A stretch of 64,000 nt of DNA from Mycolicibacterium elephantis DSM 44368. GTDB taxonomy: Bacteria > Actinomycetota > Actinomycetes > Mycobacteriales > Mycobacteriaceae. Numbering within the stretch: position 1 is the first letter of the stretch; each line of letters opens with the position of its first letter. The position numbers and the translations under genes are program-made. Of this stretch, positions 36,021 through 44,807 are shown piece after piece. The stretch lies in NCBI RefSeq assembly GCF_004014805.1, contig NZ_ATDN01000006.1, positions 1-64,000 of the forward strand. The letters are read 5' to 3'. A model generated the notes under the pieces. That model saw only the letters and a list, made by a program, of their open reading frames with translations, did not search any database and was not told the DNA's origin.

Positions 36021-36524
36021 ATGGGTCAGTGGTCACGCGAGGAGATCGAAGACGCGTTCCACCAATACGAGCAGGCGGTGACGGAGATCGGCGACACCTG
36101 GAACTGGTCGGCCTACGCCGACCAGTTCACCGAAGACGCCACCTACGTCGAACATGCCATGGGCAACATGACTGGGCGCGAACCGATCCGGGAGTGGATC
36201 GTCTCCACGATGAACATGTTTCCGGGCAGCGAGATGCCGCACTACCCGGTCGAGTGGTCCTCGATCGACACCGACAAAGGTTGGGTCATCAGCAAGGTGA
36301 TGAACCGCATGAAGGACCCCGGCGACGGCAGTATCCACGAGACGCCGGTCATCACCGTGCTCAAGTACGCCGGGGACGGCAAGTGGAGCTACGAGGAAGA
36401 CGCCTACAACCCGATGAACTTCCTCGTCATGGTGCAGGGGTACATCAAGCGTTGCCATGAACTCGGAACCCTCAGCGACGACGCCCGCGCGTTCGCCGAG
36501 AACATGAACTGGGAACTGGCCTAA
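36021..36524 (+). CDS. SnoaL-like (NTF2-fold) protein
   Basis: 167 residues. An AAGGAG site precedes the ATG. The N-terminus (EIEDAFHQYEQAVTEIGDTWNWSAYADQFTEDATYVEHAMG) is the classical SnoaL-like start; MTGREPIREWIVSTM and the Trp/Tyr-rich C-terminus complete the fold. In this large actinobacterial group such proteins often sit beside oxidoreductases of steroid or polyketide degradation. Here the convergent neighbour is a BVMO sharing its last four bases, and a KstR-type site lies upstream. Confidence 0.8.
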   Translation: MGQWSREEIEDAFHQYEQAVTEIGDTWNWSAYADQFTEDATYVEHAMGNMTGREPIREWIVSTMNMFPGSEMPHYPVEWSSIDTDKGWVISKVMNRMKDPGDGSIHETPVITVLKYAGDGKWSYEEDAYNPMNFLVMVQGYIKRCHELGTLSDDARAFAENMNWELA

Positions 36525-38446
36525 CGGATCACGAAGTCGGTCGGATCCGGTTCGCGGGTCCAGTTCCAGTAGTCGACAAGGCGCCACGGCGACAGCGTGT
36601 GCACCTCGCCGAAACTGTTCTTGAAATAGGAGTGCTTGATCGTGGGTTGCGACCAGACCAACGTGCGCATCTCGGCCTGACTGCGTTGGTGCCAGTCGGT
36701 CGTCTTTTCGACGGTGGGCTCCATCGTCCTGTGACCGTCGGCGATCAGTAACTCCAGACACTGTGTGATGTAGCGCATCTGGCATTCCGAGTGGAAGATG
36801 AGGCTGCCGCCGCTCGCCAACCAGGTGCCGGGGCCGTTCATGCAGAAGAAGTTCGGGTAGCCGGGAATGGTGATACCCAGGTAGGCCGCCGGCCGCTCCC
36901 CCCAACGCTCGCTGAGGATTTCACCGCCACGGCCCCGAATGGTCATGGGCCACAACAGCTTGGTGTGCGCGAATCCGGTGGCGTAGATGAGGACGTCGGC
37001 CGGATACCGAGTACCGTCCTCGGTGACGACGGCGTCGGACTCGATATGGTCTATCCCGGTCCGGACGAGGTCGACGTTCTCGCGCGTCAAGGTTTTGAGC
37101 CAGCTGCCGTTGTCCTGCAGGGTGCGCTTCCCGGTCGGTGGGTAGTCCGGCACCACCTTGGCCAACAGCTCGGGATCGTCGCCGACCTGGCTTTTGATCC
37201 ACTCGGTGAACATGATGCGGGCGCCCTCGCTGACCTCGTTGACCGCCCTCTGCTGGTCCGGGTAACTCGGGTCGACGCGCGCCACGTCGAACCCCTTGTC
37301 GCACCACGGCCAGAACAGCAGGAAGCGATACCAGCGGCCGTAGAAGGGTAGGTGTCGGAGCGCCCATTGCACGCCGGGGCCGACTTCGTCGTGGTAGCCC
37401 ATGTTCGGGAACATCCACTGCGCCGTGCGTTGAAATATGGTGAGGTGCCCGACATCCGGTGCGATCGTCGGCGCGATCTGAAAGCCGCTGGCCCCCGCGC
37501 CGATCATCGCGACCCGCTTGCTGTGAAGGTCGACGGTGTGGTCCCACGCGCTGGAATGGAATGTCGGGCCGGTGAACTCGTGCTGTCCGTCGATCGTCGG
37601 TATGTGCGGCCGGTCGAGCTGCCCGACCGCGCTGATCACCGCACGCGCCGACAGTTCGGTTGGCGTTCCGTTGCGGTCGCGGACACGAACCGTCCACGTG
37701 GCGGTGTCGTCGTCCCAGGCTGCCTCGGTGACCTCGGTCTCCCACAGGACGTGGCGGCCGATGTCGTGCTTGTCCATCACGCGTTCGAAATACGCCTGCA
37801 GCTCCGGCTGTTCGGCGAAGAAGTGGGTCCACTGATCGGTGGGCTCGAAGCTGTAGCAGTAGAAGTGGTTGGGCACGTCGACGCGCGCGCCCGGGTACGT
37901 GTTCTGGTACCACGTGCCGCCGACGCCCGCGTTCTTCTCGACGATGGTGAACGGGATGCCCGCCTGTTTGAGTCGGATCCCCGCCAGCAGGCCCGATTCG
38001 CCGCAGCCGATGACCACGACCGGGAAGTCGGCGGCGTCGCCCTCGACGGCGGCGCGGGCGGCCCGGCTGTCTCTGCCGTCGAGCTCCATCTCCTCGAGAA
38101 GCATCGGCACATACTCGTCGGGCACCGGCTCACACACCAGCCACTGCATCATCTCGTGTAGCAGGTCGGCCCCGATCGGCTCCGGCTCCGGGCAGCCACG
38201 GTCGCGGTAGTCGGCGATGATCTCCAGCGCGAGTTTGCGCGCGGCGGCCTTGTCCTCCTCGGACATGTAGCCCTGCACCTCGTTGAGGAACAGGCCCGCG
38301 GGCTTGAGCTCGCCCCGGATGATGCTCGGGTCGCCCGCCATGTGCACGCACGACAGCAGCAGCGTGGGGATGCTGACGTCGAGCAGCGCCTCGGCGATCT
38401 CCTCGTCCGTCGTCGTGAACGGCTGCCCGGCATGTGGATTTCGCAC
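36521..38446 (-). CDS. Baeyer-Villiger monooxygenase, HAPMO-like
   Basis: 641 residues, like the 4-hydroxyacetophenone monooxygenase subgroup with an extra N-terminal domain (about 1-135). The FAD Rossmann motif is G147-x-G-x2-G152, the BVMO fingerprint FTGPTFHSSAW is at 291-301 (F-x-G-x3-H-x3-W), and the NADPH motif GAGASGFQIAP follows. It inserts oxygen next to a ketone, giving an ester or lactone; the substrate may be a steroid or aryl ketone. The GTG at 38446 is the only possible start, as a stop codon lies four codons upstream; the GGGGAG lies unusually close to it. Confidence 0.9.
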   Translation of the reverse strand: MRNPHAGQPFTTTDEEIAEALLDVSIPTLLLSCVHMAGDPSIIRGELKPAGLFLNEVQGYMSEEDKAAARKLALEIIADYRDRGCPEPEPIGADLLHEMMQWLVCEPVPDEYVPMLLEEMELDGRDSRAARAAVEGDAADFPVVVIGCGESGLLAGIRLKQAGIPFTIVEKNAGVGGTWYQNTYPGARVDVPNHFYCYSFEPTDQWTHFFAEQPELQAYFERVMDKHDIGRHVLWETEVTEAAWDDDTATWTVRVRDRNGTPTELSARAVISAVGQLDRPHIPTIDGQHEFTGPTFHSSAWDHTVDLHSKRVAMIGAGASGFQIAPTIAPDVGHLTIFQRTAQWMFPNMGYHDEVGPGVQWALRHLPFYGRWYRFLLFWPWCDKGFDVARVDPSYPDQQRAVNEVSEGARIMFTEWIKSQVGDDPELLAKVVPDYPPTGKRTLQDNGSWLKTLTRENVDLVRTGIDHIESDAVVTEDGTRYPADVLIYATGFAHTKLLWPMTIRGRGGEILSERWGERPAAYLGITIPGYPNFFCMNGPGTWLASGGSLIFHSECQMRYITQCLELLIADGHRTMEPTVEKTTDWHQRSQAEMRTLVWSQPTIKHSYFKNSFGEVHTLSPWRLVDYWNWTREPDPTDFVIR

Positions 38447-38461
38447 CTCCCCTTTCTAGCG

Positions 38462-38519
38462 CGAGCAGACGTGAAAACCCCCGAAATGGCCCACTTTTAG
38501 GGGTTTTCACGTCTGCTCG
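38462..38519. repeat. 20-bp perfect inverted repeat in a divergent promoter region
   Basis: Arms at 38462-38481 (CGAGCAGACGTGAAAACCCC) and 38500-38519 are exact reverse complements, separated by 18 bases. Both flanking genes start here (BVMO leftward, P450 rightward), so it is not a terminator for either. I recall that GAGCAGACG-type motifs recur in mycobacterial intergenic regions, so this may be a dispersed repeat unit; that needs a genome search. Confidence 0.8.
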
Positions 38520-38547
38520 GCGGAATGACGTGGGTAGGCTGGCGAAG

Positions 38548-39831
38548 GTGGGAATCGTGACCCGGGTCAACGGCGCCGCGCCGCCCGACGTACCGCTGGC
38601 GGACATCGACCTGGGGTCATGGGAGTTCTGGGGGCTCGACGACGACATCCGCGACGGCGCGTTCGCCACGCTGCGCCGCGAGGCGCCGGTGTCCTTCCAC
38701 TCGGCCTACATCGAGAACGCCGAGGAGGAAGTCGCCGGTCATTGGGCGCTGACCCGCTACGACGACGTCTTCCACGCCAGCCGCCACCCCGAAATCTTCA
38801 GCTCGGCACTGGGCATCACGATCGGCGACCAGGACCCGGAGCTCGCCGAGTATTTCGGCTCGATGATCGCGATGGACGACCCACGGCACGGCAGGCTGCG
38901 CAACATCGTGCGCAGCGCGTTCACGCCGCGTGTGCTGGCGATGGTCGAGGACTTTGTGCGCGACCGCGCCCGGCGGCTGGTCCAGGACATGGTGGCCGCC
39001 CATCCCGACGGCAAGGGCGAGCTGGTCGCGGATTTGGCCGGCCCGCTGCCTCTGCAGATCATCTGCGACATGATGGGCATCCCCGAACAGGATCACCAGC
39101 AGATCTTCCACTGGACCAACGTCATCCTCGGCTTCGGCGACCCGGACATCGCGACCGACTTCGACGAGTTCGCCCGGGTCGCGATGGACATCGGCGCGTA
39201 TGCGAAGGAGATGGCAGACGACCGGCGGGCCCGGCCCGGTGACGACCTCACCACCAGCCTGGTGCAGGCGGAATTGGACGGTGAGGGGCTGACCTCCGGC
39301 GAGATCGCGTCGTTCTTCATCCTGCTGGTCGTCGCCGGGAACGAGACCACTCGCAACGCGATCAGCCACGGGGTGCTCGCGCTGAGCCGCTACCCCGAGC
39401 AGCGCGACGAGTGGTGGCGCGACTACGACGAGGTGGCGCCGACGGCGGTCGAGGAGATCGTGCGCTGGGCGTCGCCGGTGGCGTACATGCGCCGCACCGC
39501 CACCTGCGACACCGAGGTGCGCGGCGTGAAGATCGCCGCCGGGGACAAGGTGACGCTCTGGTACGGGTCGGCGAACCGCGACGAGATGAAGTTCGCCGAC
39601 CCGTGGCGCTTCGACGTCCGCCGCCACCCCAACCCGCACGTCGGCTTCGGCGGCGGCGGCGCCCACTTCTGCCTGGGCGCCAACCTCGCCCGCCGCGAGA
39701 TCACGGTCGCCTTCGAGGAACTGCACACCCAACTGCCGGACATCACCGCGATCGAGGAGCCCGACCGGCTGCATTCGGCGTTCATCCACGGCATCAAACG
39801 GCTGCCGGTGGCCTGGACCCCGCCTCGCTGA
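38548..39831 (+). CDS. Cytochrome P450
   Basis: 427 residues. I-helix VVAGNETTRN, ExxR as EIVR, and heme loop FGGGGAHFCLGANLAR with Cys375 as ligand. It belongs to the bacterial group that includes CYP125, CYP142 and CYP124, but its family number cannot be fixed by eye. The substrate may be a sterol, terpenoid or fatty acid. Start uncertain: GTG at 38548 or GTG at 38557. It is divergent from the BVMO across the inverted repeat at 38462-38519. Confidence 0.88.
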   Translation: MGIVTRVNGAAPPDVPLADIDLGSWEFWGLDDDIRDGAFATLRREAPVSFHSAYIENAEEEVAGHWALTRYDDVFHASRHPEIFSSALGITIGDQDPELAEYFGSMIAMDDPRHGRLRNIVRSAFTPRVLAMVEDFVRDRARRLVQDMVAAHPDGKGELVADLAGPLPLQIICDMMGIPEQDHQQIFHWTNVILGFGDPDIATDFDEFARVAMDIGAYAKEMADDRRARPGDDLTTSLVQAELDGEGLTSGEIASFFILLVVAGNETTRNAISHGVLALSRYPEQRDEWWRDYDEVAPTAVEEIVRWASPVAYMRRTATCDTEVRGVKIAAGDKVTLWYGSANRDEMKFADPWRFDVRRHPNPHVGFGGGGAHFCLGANLARREITVAFEELHTQLPDITAIEEPDRLHSAFIHGIKRLPVAWTPPR

Positions 39832-40530
39832 CTACCGCGCGCGCATGATGTTGGCGAGCGCGGCGATGGGCGTGTCGTCCAGATGCTGGCACAGCTCCAA
39901 CGGGTTCTCGAAAACCCGTGCCGCGCCGGCGTTTTCCAGCTCGGCCTGGGATGTTCCTCCGCTGAGCAGCGCGACGGTCTCCACGCCGGCGCGCTGGGCG
40001 GCCACGACGTCCCACACCGCGTCGCCGACGAACACGGCGTGCGCGGCGGGCACCCCGGCCCGGTCGAGCGCGACCTCGACGATGTCGGGTTGAGGTTTGG
40101 CGGTCTCCACGTCAGCCGATGACGTCACCGACGACACCAGATGATCGCTGTCGAGCACCTCGCGCAGGATCGACAACTCGTCTTCGGGCGCCGAGGTCGC
40201 CAGGACGATCTGCAGTTCCAGCTGATGGACGACCTCCAGCAGTTCGCGGGCACCGGGCAGGCGTCGCAACTCCGGGGTCATCTCCTTGTAGTAGCGCGAA
40301 TGCAGGTCCTTGACGCGTTCCCGGCTGTTCTCGTCGGCATCGTCGGCCAAGGCAGCGACGAGCGTGCTGCCGTCCATGCAGATCGAGCGGTGGATGCGCC
40401 ACGCTTCGACGGGGATGCCCACCTCCGCGAACGCCCGGCTCCACGCGTGCACGTGCAGGTAGTTCGAGTCGACCAGCGTGCCGTCGATGTCGAACAGCAC
40501 GGCGGGCGGAGCGCTGCGGCTACGGCTCAC
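39832..40530 (-). CDS. HAD-superfamily phosphatase (beta-phosphoglucomutase / phosphoglycolate type)
   Basis: 232 residues. Motif I LFDIDGTLVDS (Asp14 nucleophile, Asp16), motif II ATSAPEDE near 110, motif III lysine in ETAKPQPD, motif IV FVGDAVWDVVAA. The helical cap lies between motifs I and II as in subfamily IA. It may dephosphorylate a sugar phosphate or phosphoglycolate. The GTG at 40530 gives an 11-base overlap with the upstream coiled-coil gene. It starts its stop codon directly after the convergent P450 stop. Confidence 0.82.
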   Translation of the reverse strand: MSRSRSAPPAVLFDIDGTLVDSNYLHVHAWSRAFAEVGIPVEAWRIHRSICMDGSTLVAALADDADENSRERVKDLHSRYYKEMTPELRRLPGARELLEVVHQLELQIVLATSAPEDELSILREVLDSDHLVSSVTSSADVETAKPQPDIVEVALDRAGVPAAHAVFVGDAVWDVVAAQRAGVETVALLSGGTSQAELENAGAARVFENPLELCQHLDDTPIAALANIMRAR

Positions 40531-40918
40531 GGCGATCGGTCGTCTTCGCCTTCGGATCCATCGAATCGTTCGTCCTCGCTTTCGGATCGATCGAATCGGC
40601 GTGCTCGCGGCGGGCGTCGAGATCCTGCTGTGACGCGGCGGCCGAATCGCGATGCGTTGCCGCGGTGTCCGCCAGCCTGGCGGCCTCGGCCGCCTTCGCC
40701 TCGGCGTCGGCCTGCGCGGCACGCGCCTTGGCCTCGGTCTCCTGAGCAAGCGCCTCACGCTTTTCCACCCGCTGGGATTCCTGGTGCACCTCTTCGCGGA
40801 TGCGTTCGGCCTGCACGTGCCGCTTGCGGTTGCGCGACTGCATCGCAACGTAGGCCAGCACTGCGAGCGCGATGATCACCGCGATTGCCACGATGACCCA
40901 TATGACGGCGTTGTCCAT
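40520..40918 (-). CDS. Membrane-anchored coiled-coil protein
   Basis: 132 residues. The ATG at 40918 has AAGGAG at six bases. A membrane helix at residues 4-24 (AVIWVIVAIAVIIALAVLAYV) is followed by a long Glu/Lys/Ala/Gln coiled coil (about 35-110). The tail has two near-identical units (SIDPKARTND, SMDPKAKTTD) encoded by a DNA tandem repeat. Topology suggests a cytoplasmic coiled coil tied to the membrane. Function unknown. It overlaps the HAD gene, so they share a transcript. Confidence 0.7.
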   Translation of the reverse strand: MDNAVIWVIVAIAVIIALAVLAYVAMQSRNRKRHVQAERIREEVHQESQRVEKREALAQETEAKARAAQADAEAKAAEAARLADTAATHRDSAAASQQDLDARREHADSIDPKARTNDSMDPKAKTTDRREP

Positions 40919-41031
40919 CTCGGCTCCTTCGTTCATTCGGGGCCCGTGCCTGACGGACCCGCTAATAACACGAATGCCCGTGAAGTGGAGGGCTAAACCG
41001 GATGGAACCGAAATCCGAGGTCAGCGCCTGT

Positions 41032-41460
41032 TCACTGGACGATCAAGGTGCCCGTCATCGAGGGGTGATACACGCAGTAGAACGCGTACTCGCCGGGTTC
41101 GGTCGGCGCCGTCAACGTGGCCTGCTGACCGCCGTCGACGTGCACATCGAAGGCGCCCTCGGTCGGAGACGTCACCGAGTGCTCGACGGAGTCGTTGTTC
41201 GTCACGGTGATCTGGGTGCCGGGCGCCACGGTGACCGTGTCGCCGAAGCTCATGTCGGCGATCGTGATCGTCGCGGCCTCGGCCGCCGCGGGCGCGCTGG
41301 TGGTCGTCGTCTCCTCGGCGGCGGTGGTCGTCGTGGTCGCGGTGCCCGTCGCGGTGGCCGTGCCCGCGGCCTCGTCCTCGGTGGTCGCCGACTGGGTGCA
41401 GCCCACGGCGACCGCGGCGAGCAGGCACAGGGCGGTGCAGAACAGCAAGACCTTCTTCAT
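41032..41460 (-). CDS. Cupredoxin-type copper lipoprotein
   Basis: 142 residues. A lipoprotein signal ends at C21 (AAVAVGC). A Thr/Ala-rich linker (about 25-62) leads to a plastocyanin/azurin-like domain (about 62-142) with type I copper ligands H94 (VEHSV), C129, H132 and M135 (FYCVYHPSM). It is a surface electron carrier or copper-handling protein, anchored outside the membrane. A separate secreted protein gene follows upstream on the same strand. Confidence 0.88.
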   Translation of the reverse strand: MKKVLLFCTALCLLAAVAVGCTQSATTEDEAAGTATATGTATTTTTAAEETTTTSAPAAAEAATITIADMSFGDTVTVAPGTQITVTNNDSVEHSVTSPTEGAFDVHVDGGQQATLTAPTEPGEYAFYCVYHPSMTGTLIVQ

Positions 41461-41540
41461 GGTGTCCCCTTACTTTGCGGCTACCGAGGACACGAGTATC
41501 GAACCGCGCGGGTTCGACCCGCCGGTGTTCGGCGATATCG

Positions 41541-41936
41541 CTACAGCGTCGCGGTGATCGGGCCCGTCGGCTGACAGACCGGCTGCGGCGGGTTGCCGAC
41601 GGTGGCGCAACCCCGGCCGGTGGACACATACGTCGCGCCCGGTTGGTACGCGCCGTAGTACACCCGAGCGGGCAGGTTCCCGTTGTTGGATCGGCACTGG
41701 CCGGGCCCCGCCGCGCCCTCCAGCTGCACGCAGGCCACCGTCGAGAACACGGTGGCCTGGTCGCAGGCCCCGGGTTCCAGCGTCGCGGTCACCATGGCGG
41801 TTCCGGACACATCGACGACGTAGGGCGCCGACAGTCGGTAGTCGCACACCCCCGCGTCCTGCTGCGCGCCGGCCACCGCGCCGGTCGTGCCCAGCAGGGT
41901 GAGCGACGCGGCGACAACCATCAGCGGCCTGATCAT
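41541..41936 (-). CDS. Secreted hypothetical protein
   Basis: 131 residues with a signal peptide (MIRPLMVVAASLTLLGTTGAVAGA, cut near 24). The mature part has six cysteines at CDY, ACDQ, ACVQ, QCRS, GCAT and VCQP, pointing to three disulfides, and an abundance of Thr/Val strands. I do not recognise it. It lies between the cupredoxin lipoprotein and the dienelactone hydrolase on the same strand; the three may be loosely grouped as exported proteins. Confidence 0.7.
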   Translation of the reverse strand: MIRPLMVVAASLTLLGTTGAVAGAQQDAGVCDYRLSAPYVVDVSGTAMVTATLEPGACDQATVFSTVACVQLEGAAGPGQCRSNNGNLPARVYYGAYQPGATYVSTGRGCATVGNPPQPVCQPTGPITATL

Positions 41937-41989
41937 CCTTGGATGGTAGATCACCCGTTCCTCGCGAGCAGGCACTCGCGCATTAGGCA

Positions 41990-42898
41990 CTAGGCCAGGT
42001 AGCGGGCGAACCAGTCCTGCACGCGCTGCCACGCGTCGGCGGCCGCGGCGGCGTTGTAGCGCTTGCCGGTGTCGTTGAAGAACGCGTGGTTGGCGTCGGG
42101 TTCGGTGACCAGTTCGAACTGCATCCCCGCCTTCTCCAGCGCCGCGCGGGCCACCGGCTCGGTGGCGTTGACCCGCTCATCCTGCGCCGCGTAGATCCCC
42201 AGCACCGCAACGTCTTTGGACTTGGAGAAGTCCGGATTCTTCGGGGCCGGGCCGTAGAACGGGACGGCCGCCGACAGCCGCGGTTCCCCTGCGTTCAGCA
42301 GCCGCCACACCATCGCGCCACCCATGCAGAAGCCGACGGCGGCCAGCTTTCGATCGGGCACGCGGCGGCTGAGCTCGTCGATTCCGGATCGCATGTCGGC
42401 GACGGCGTCCCTGGGCGGGATCTTGCTGAGCGCCGCGGTGGCCTCCGCCGGATCGGCGAAAGCGCCCGTTCCGCCCTGTCCGGACAGCAGATCGATCGCC
42501 AGCGCGGAGTAGCCGGTGCCCGCGAAGCGGCCCGCCACCGACCGGATGTGGTCGTTGAGCCCCCTGTTCTCGTGGATGACCAGCACAGCGCCGCGTGGGT
42601 CCGACGCCTCCGCCCACGCCCCCTGCAGCTCACCGCGCGGCCCGGGCCAGGTGATCGGGGTCGTCTCCACCGCGGTCTGCGCACCCGGCGGACCGCCGCC
42701 CGTCGCGGGCTCGCTCGACGTGGCGGTGGTCTGAGCCTCGGGTTGGCGGTTGTCGCTGCACCCGGCGATCAGGGCCGTCGCCGCGGCGGTGCCGACACCG
42801 AGCAGTGCGAGCCTGCGCAGGGCCTCGCGTCTGGACAACAGCCCGTCGACGTGGTCGATGGCGATTTCCTCAGCGATGTAGCGCTGCAGTGGCGTCAT
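41990..42898 (-). CDS. Dienelactone-hydrolase-family Tat lipoprotein
   Basis: 302 residues. The signal has a twin-arginine motif (SRREALRRL, Arg23-Arg24) and a lipobox ending at C47 (ALIAGC), so it is probably exported folded through Tat and lipidated. The domain is a dienelactone-hydrolase type with nucleophile C191 (GFCMGG), an Asp in AQDERV and His in ANHAFFND. An exported carboxymethylenebutenolidase-like hydrolase is likely; substrate unknown. ATG at 42898 chosen over an upstream frame extension. Confidence 0.85.
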   Translation of the reverse strand: MTPLQRYIAEEIAIDHVDGLLSRREALRRLALLGVGTAAATALIAGCSDNRQPEAQTTATSSEPATGGGPPGAQTAVETTPITWPGPRGELQGAWAEASDPRGAVLVIHENRGLNDHIRSVAGRFAGTGYSALAIDLLSGQGGTGAFADPAEATAALSKIPPRDAVADMRSGIDELSRRVPDRKLAAVGFCMGGAMVWRLLNAGEPRLSAAVPFYGPAPKNPDFSKSKDVAVLGIYAAQDERVNATEPVARAALEKAGMQFELVTEPDANHAFFNDTGKRYNAAAAADAWQRVQDWFARYLA

Positions 42899-42981
42899 CT
42901 TGGCTAGTATGCTCCGGTCGGCCGATAATGCCAGGTCATCGGACAAAATAGACAGAATCGGAAATCTGTTCACAGTTTTCG

Positions 42982-43010
42982 TTGACAGGCTAATTGGCGC
43001 CCTGTTCTAT
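42982..43010 (+). promoter_or_regulatory. Candidate SigA promoter for a leaderless transcript
   Basis: TTGACA at 42982-42987 is a perfect -35, then 17 bases, then TTCTAT at 43005-43010 as a weak -10. The start would fall near 43017, the GTG of the amidohydrolase, which has no ribosome site. This is the pattern of leaderless mRNAs, common in mycobacteria. Confidence 0.4.
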
Positions 43011-43016
43011 GACGGG

Positions 43017-44807
43017 GTGACCTACGACACGATCATCCGCAACGGCCGCTGGTTCGACGGCACCGGCGCGCCGTCCGCGGTTCGCAACATCGGCATCCGC
43101 AACGGCCACATCACGACCATCACCGAAGACGAGCTCGACCCGACCGGCTGCCCCGAGGTCATCGACGCGTCCGGAAAATGGGTGCTGCCCGGCATGCTCG
43201 ACATCCACACCCACTACGACGTCGAGGTGCTCGACGGCCCGTCGCTCGCCGAATCGCTGCGGCACGGCGTGACCACGGTGCTGCTCGGTTCCTGTTCGCT
43301 GTCCACCGTCCACGTCGGCGGGACCGACGCCGGCGACATCTTCGGCCGCGTCGAGGCCATTCCGCGCGATCACGTCATCGACGCGGTCGATCGCCACAAG
43401 ACATGGACGAACTGCGAGGAGTACATCGCGGCGTTGGAGTCACGGCCCCTCGGCCCGAATCTGGCAGCATTCATCGGGCACTCCGACATGCGCGCCGCCA
43501 TCATGGGACTTGACCGCGCCACCCGCAAGGATGTGCGCCCCACCCGCAGCGAGCAGCTCCAGATGGAGCGATGGCTCTCGGAGGCGCTGAAGGCGGGCTT
43601 CGTCGGAATGTCCTCGCAGCAACTGCTTTTCGACAAACTCGACGGCGACATCTGCCGGTCGCGGACGCTGCCGTCCACGTATGCCAAACCCCGCGAACTG
43701 CGCAGGCTCAAGGCGTTGCTGCGGCGAACGGGGCGCGTGTTGCAGTCCGGCCCCGACATTCAGAACCCGCTGAACCTGCTGTCCCAACTGGCACAGTCGC
43801 TCGGCGTCTTCCGCAACCCGCTCAAGACCAGCCTGCTGTCGGCGGCCGACGTGAAGTCCAACCCGTACAGCATCCACGCGCTGGGCCCGGCCGCCCGGTT
43901 GGTCAACAGACTCGGTGGGAACTTCCGCTGGCAGCACCTGCCGGTGCCGTTCGAGGTCTACGCCGACGGCATCGATCTGGTGGTCTTCGAGGAGTTCGGC
44001 GCCGGCGCCGCGGCGCTGCACCTGCGCGACGAGGTCGAGCGCAACGAACTGTTCCGCGACGAGGCCTACCGCCGCCGGTTCCGCAAGGACTACGAAAGCA
44101 AGCTCGGCATCCGGGTGTGGCAGCGCGACTTCTTCGACGCCGAGATCGTCGAATGCCCCGACGTGTCGATCATCGGAAAATCGTTCGGGCAGGTCGGGCG
44201 CGAGCGCGGCGGGTTGCACCCCGTCGACGCGTTCCTCGACCTGGTGCTCGAACACGGTCGCGCGCTGCGTTGGCGCACGACCATCTCAAACCATCGGCCC
44301 GAGGTGCTCCAGAAGCTCGCGCGCGACGGCGGCATCCAGATGGGCTTCTCGGATGCCGGCGCGCACCTGCGCAACATGGCCTTCTACAACATGGGCCTGC
44401 GGTTCCTGCGCCATGTCCGCGACGCCGAGCGGGCCGGCCGGCCGTTTCTGAGCATCGAGCAGGCCGTGCACCGGCTCACCGGTGAACTCGCCGACTGGTA
44501 TCGCCTGGACGCGGGGCACCTGCGCATCGGCGACCGCGCCGATCTCGTGATCGTCGACCCGGCCCGGCTCGACGACTCGCTGGATGCCTACGCCGAGGAC
44601 GCCGTCGAGCAGTACGGCGGACTGTCGCGGATGGTCAACCGCAACGACGACACCGTGACCGCCGTCTACGTCGGCGGTTGGGCGGTCTTCGTCGGCGGTC
44701 GGCCGACCGAGCTTGTCGGCAGGCAACGCACCGGCCGGTTCTTGCGCGCAGCGCACAAGGCGCCCGCGATCTCCGCACAGGAAGGCGAATTCACCAGTGT
44801 CAGTTGA
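43017..44807 (+). CDS. N-acyl-amino-acid amidohydrolase (DAA / amidohydrolase family 3)
   Basis: 596 residues. The metal-site motif DIHTHYDVE is near 65-73 and the end of the barrel has SDAGAHLRN near 480. N- and C-terminal beta segments give the urease-like sandwich (IIRNGRWFDGTG; RIGDRADLVIVDPARL). D-aminoacylase and dihydropyrimidinase-like roles are possible. The GTG at 43017 aligns with the usual family N-terminus; the frame runs upstream to 42900 without homology. The SnoaL-like gene overlaps its end by 11 bases, so both are one transcript. In H37Rv glnA3 also has an amidohydrolase neighbour. Confidence 0.82.
   Translation: MTYDTIIRNGRWFDGTGAPSAVRNIGIRNGHITTITEDELDPTGCPEVIDASGKWVLPGMLDIHTHYDVEVLDGPSLAESLRHGVTTVLLGSCSLSTVHVGGTDAGDIFGRVEAIPRDHVIDAVDRHKTWTNCEEYIAALESRPLGPNLAAFIGHSDMRAAIMGLDRATRKDVRPTRSEQLQMERWLSEALKAGFVGMSSQQLLFDKLDGDICRSRTLPSTYAKPRELRRLKALLRRTGRVLQSGPDIQNPLNLLSQLAQSLGVFRNPLKTSLLSAADVKSNPYSIHALGPAARLVNRLGGNFRWQHLPVPFEVYADGIDLVVFEEFGAGAAALHLRDEVERNELFRDEAYRRRFRKDYESKLGIRVWQRDFFDAEIVECPDVSIIGKSFGQVGRERGGLHPVDAFLDLVLEHGRALRWRTTISNHRPEVLQKLARDGGIQMGFSDAGAHLRNMAFYNMGLRFLRHVRDAERAGRPFLSIEQAVHRLTGELADWYRLDAGHLRIGDRADLVIVDPARLDDSLDAYAEDAVEQYGGLSRMVNRNDDTVTAVYVGGWAVFVGGRPTELVGRQRTGRFLRAAHKAPAISAQEGEFTSVS

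Noticed and set aside
38462..38519. Large hairpin as an intrinsic terminator
   Set aside because: Both flanking genes start, not end, here and there is no U tract.
39832..40930. HAD gene and coiled-coil gene as one frameshifted fusion
   Set aside because: Each has a complete family-like domain and plausible start; an 11-base overlap explains the arrangement.
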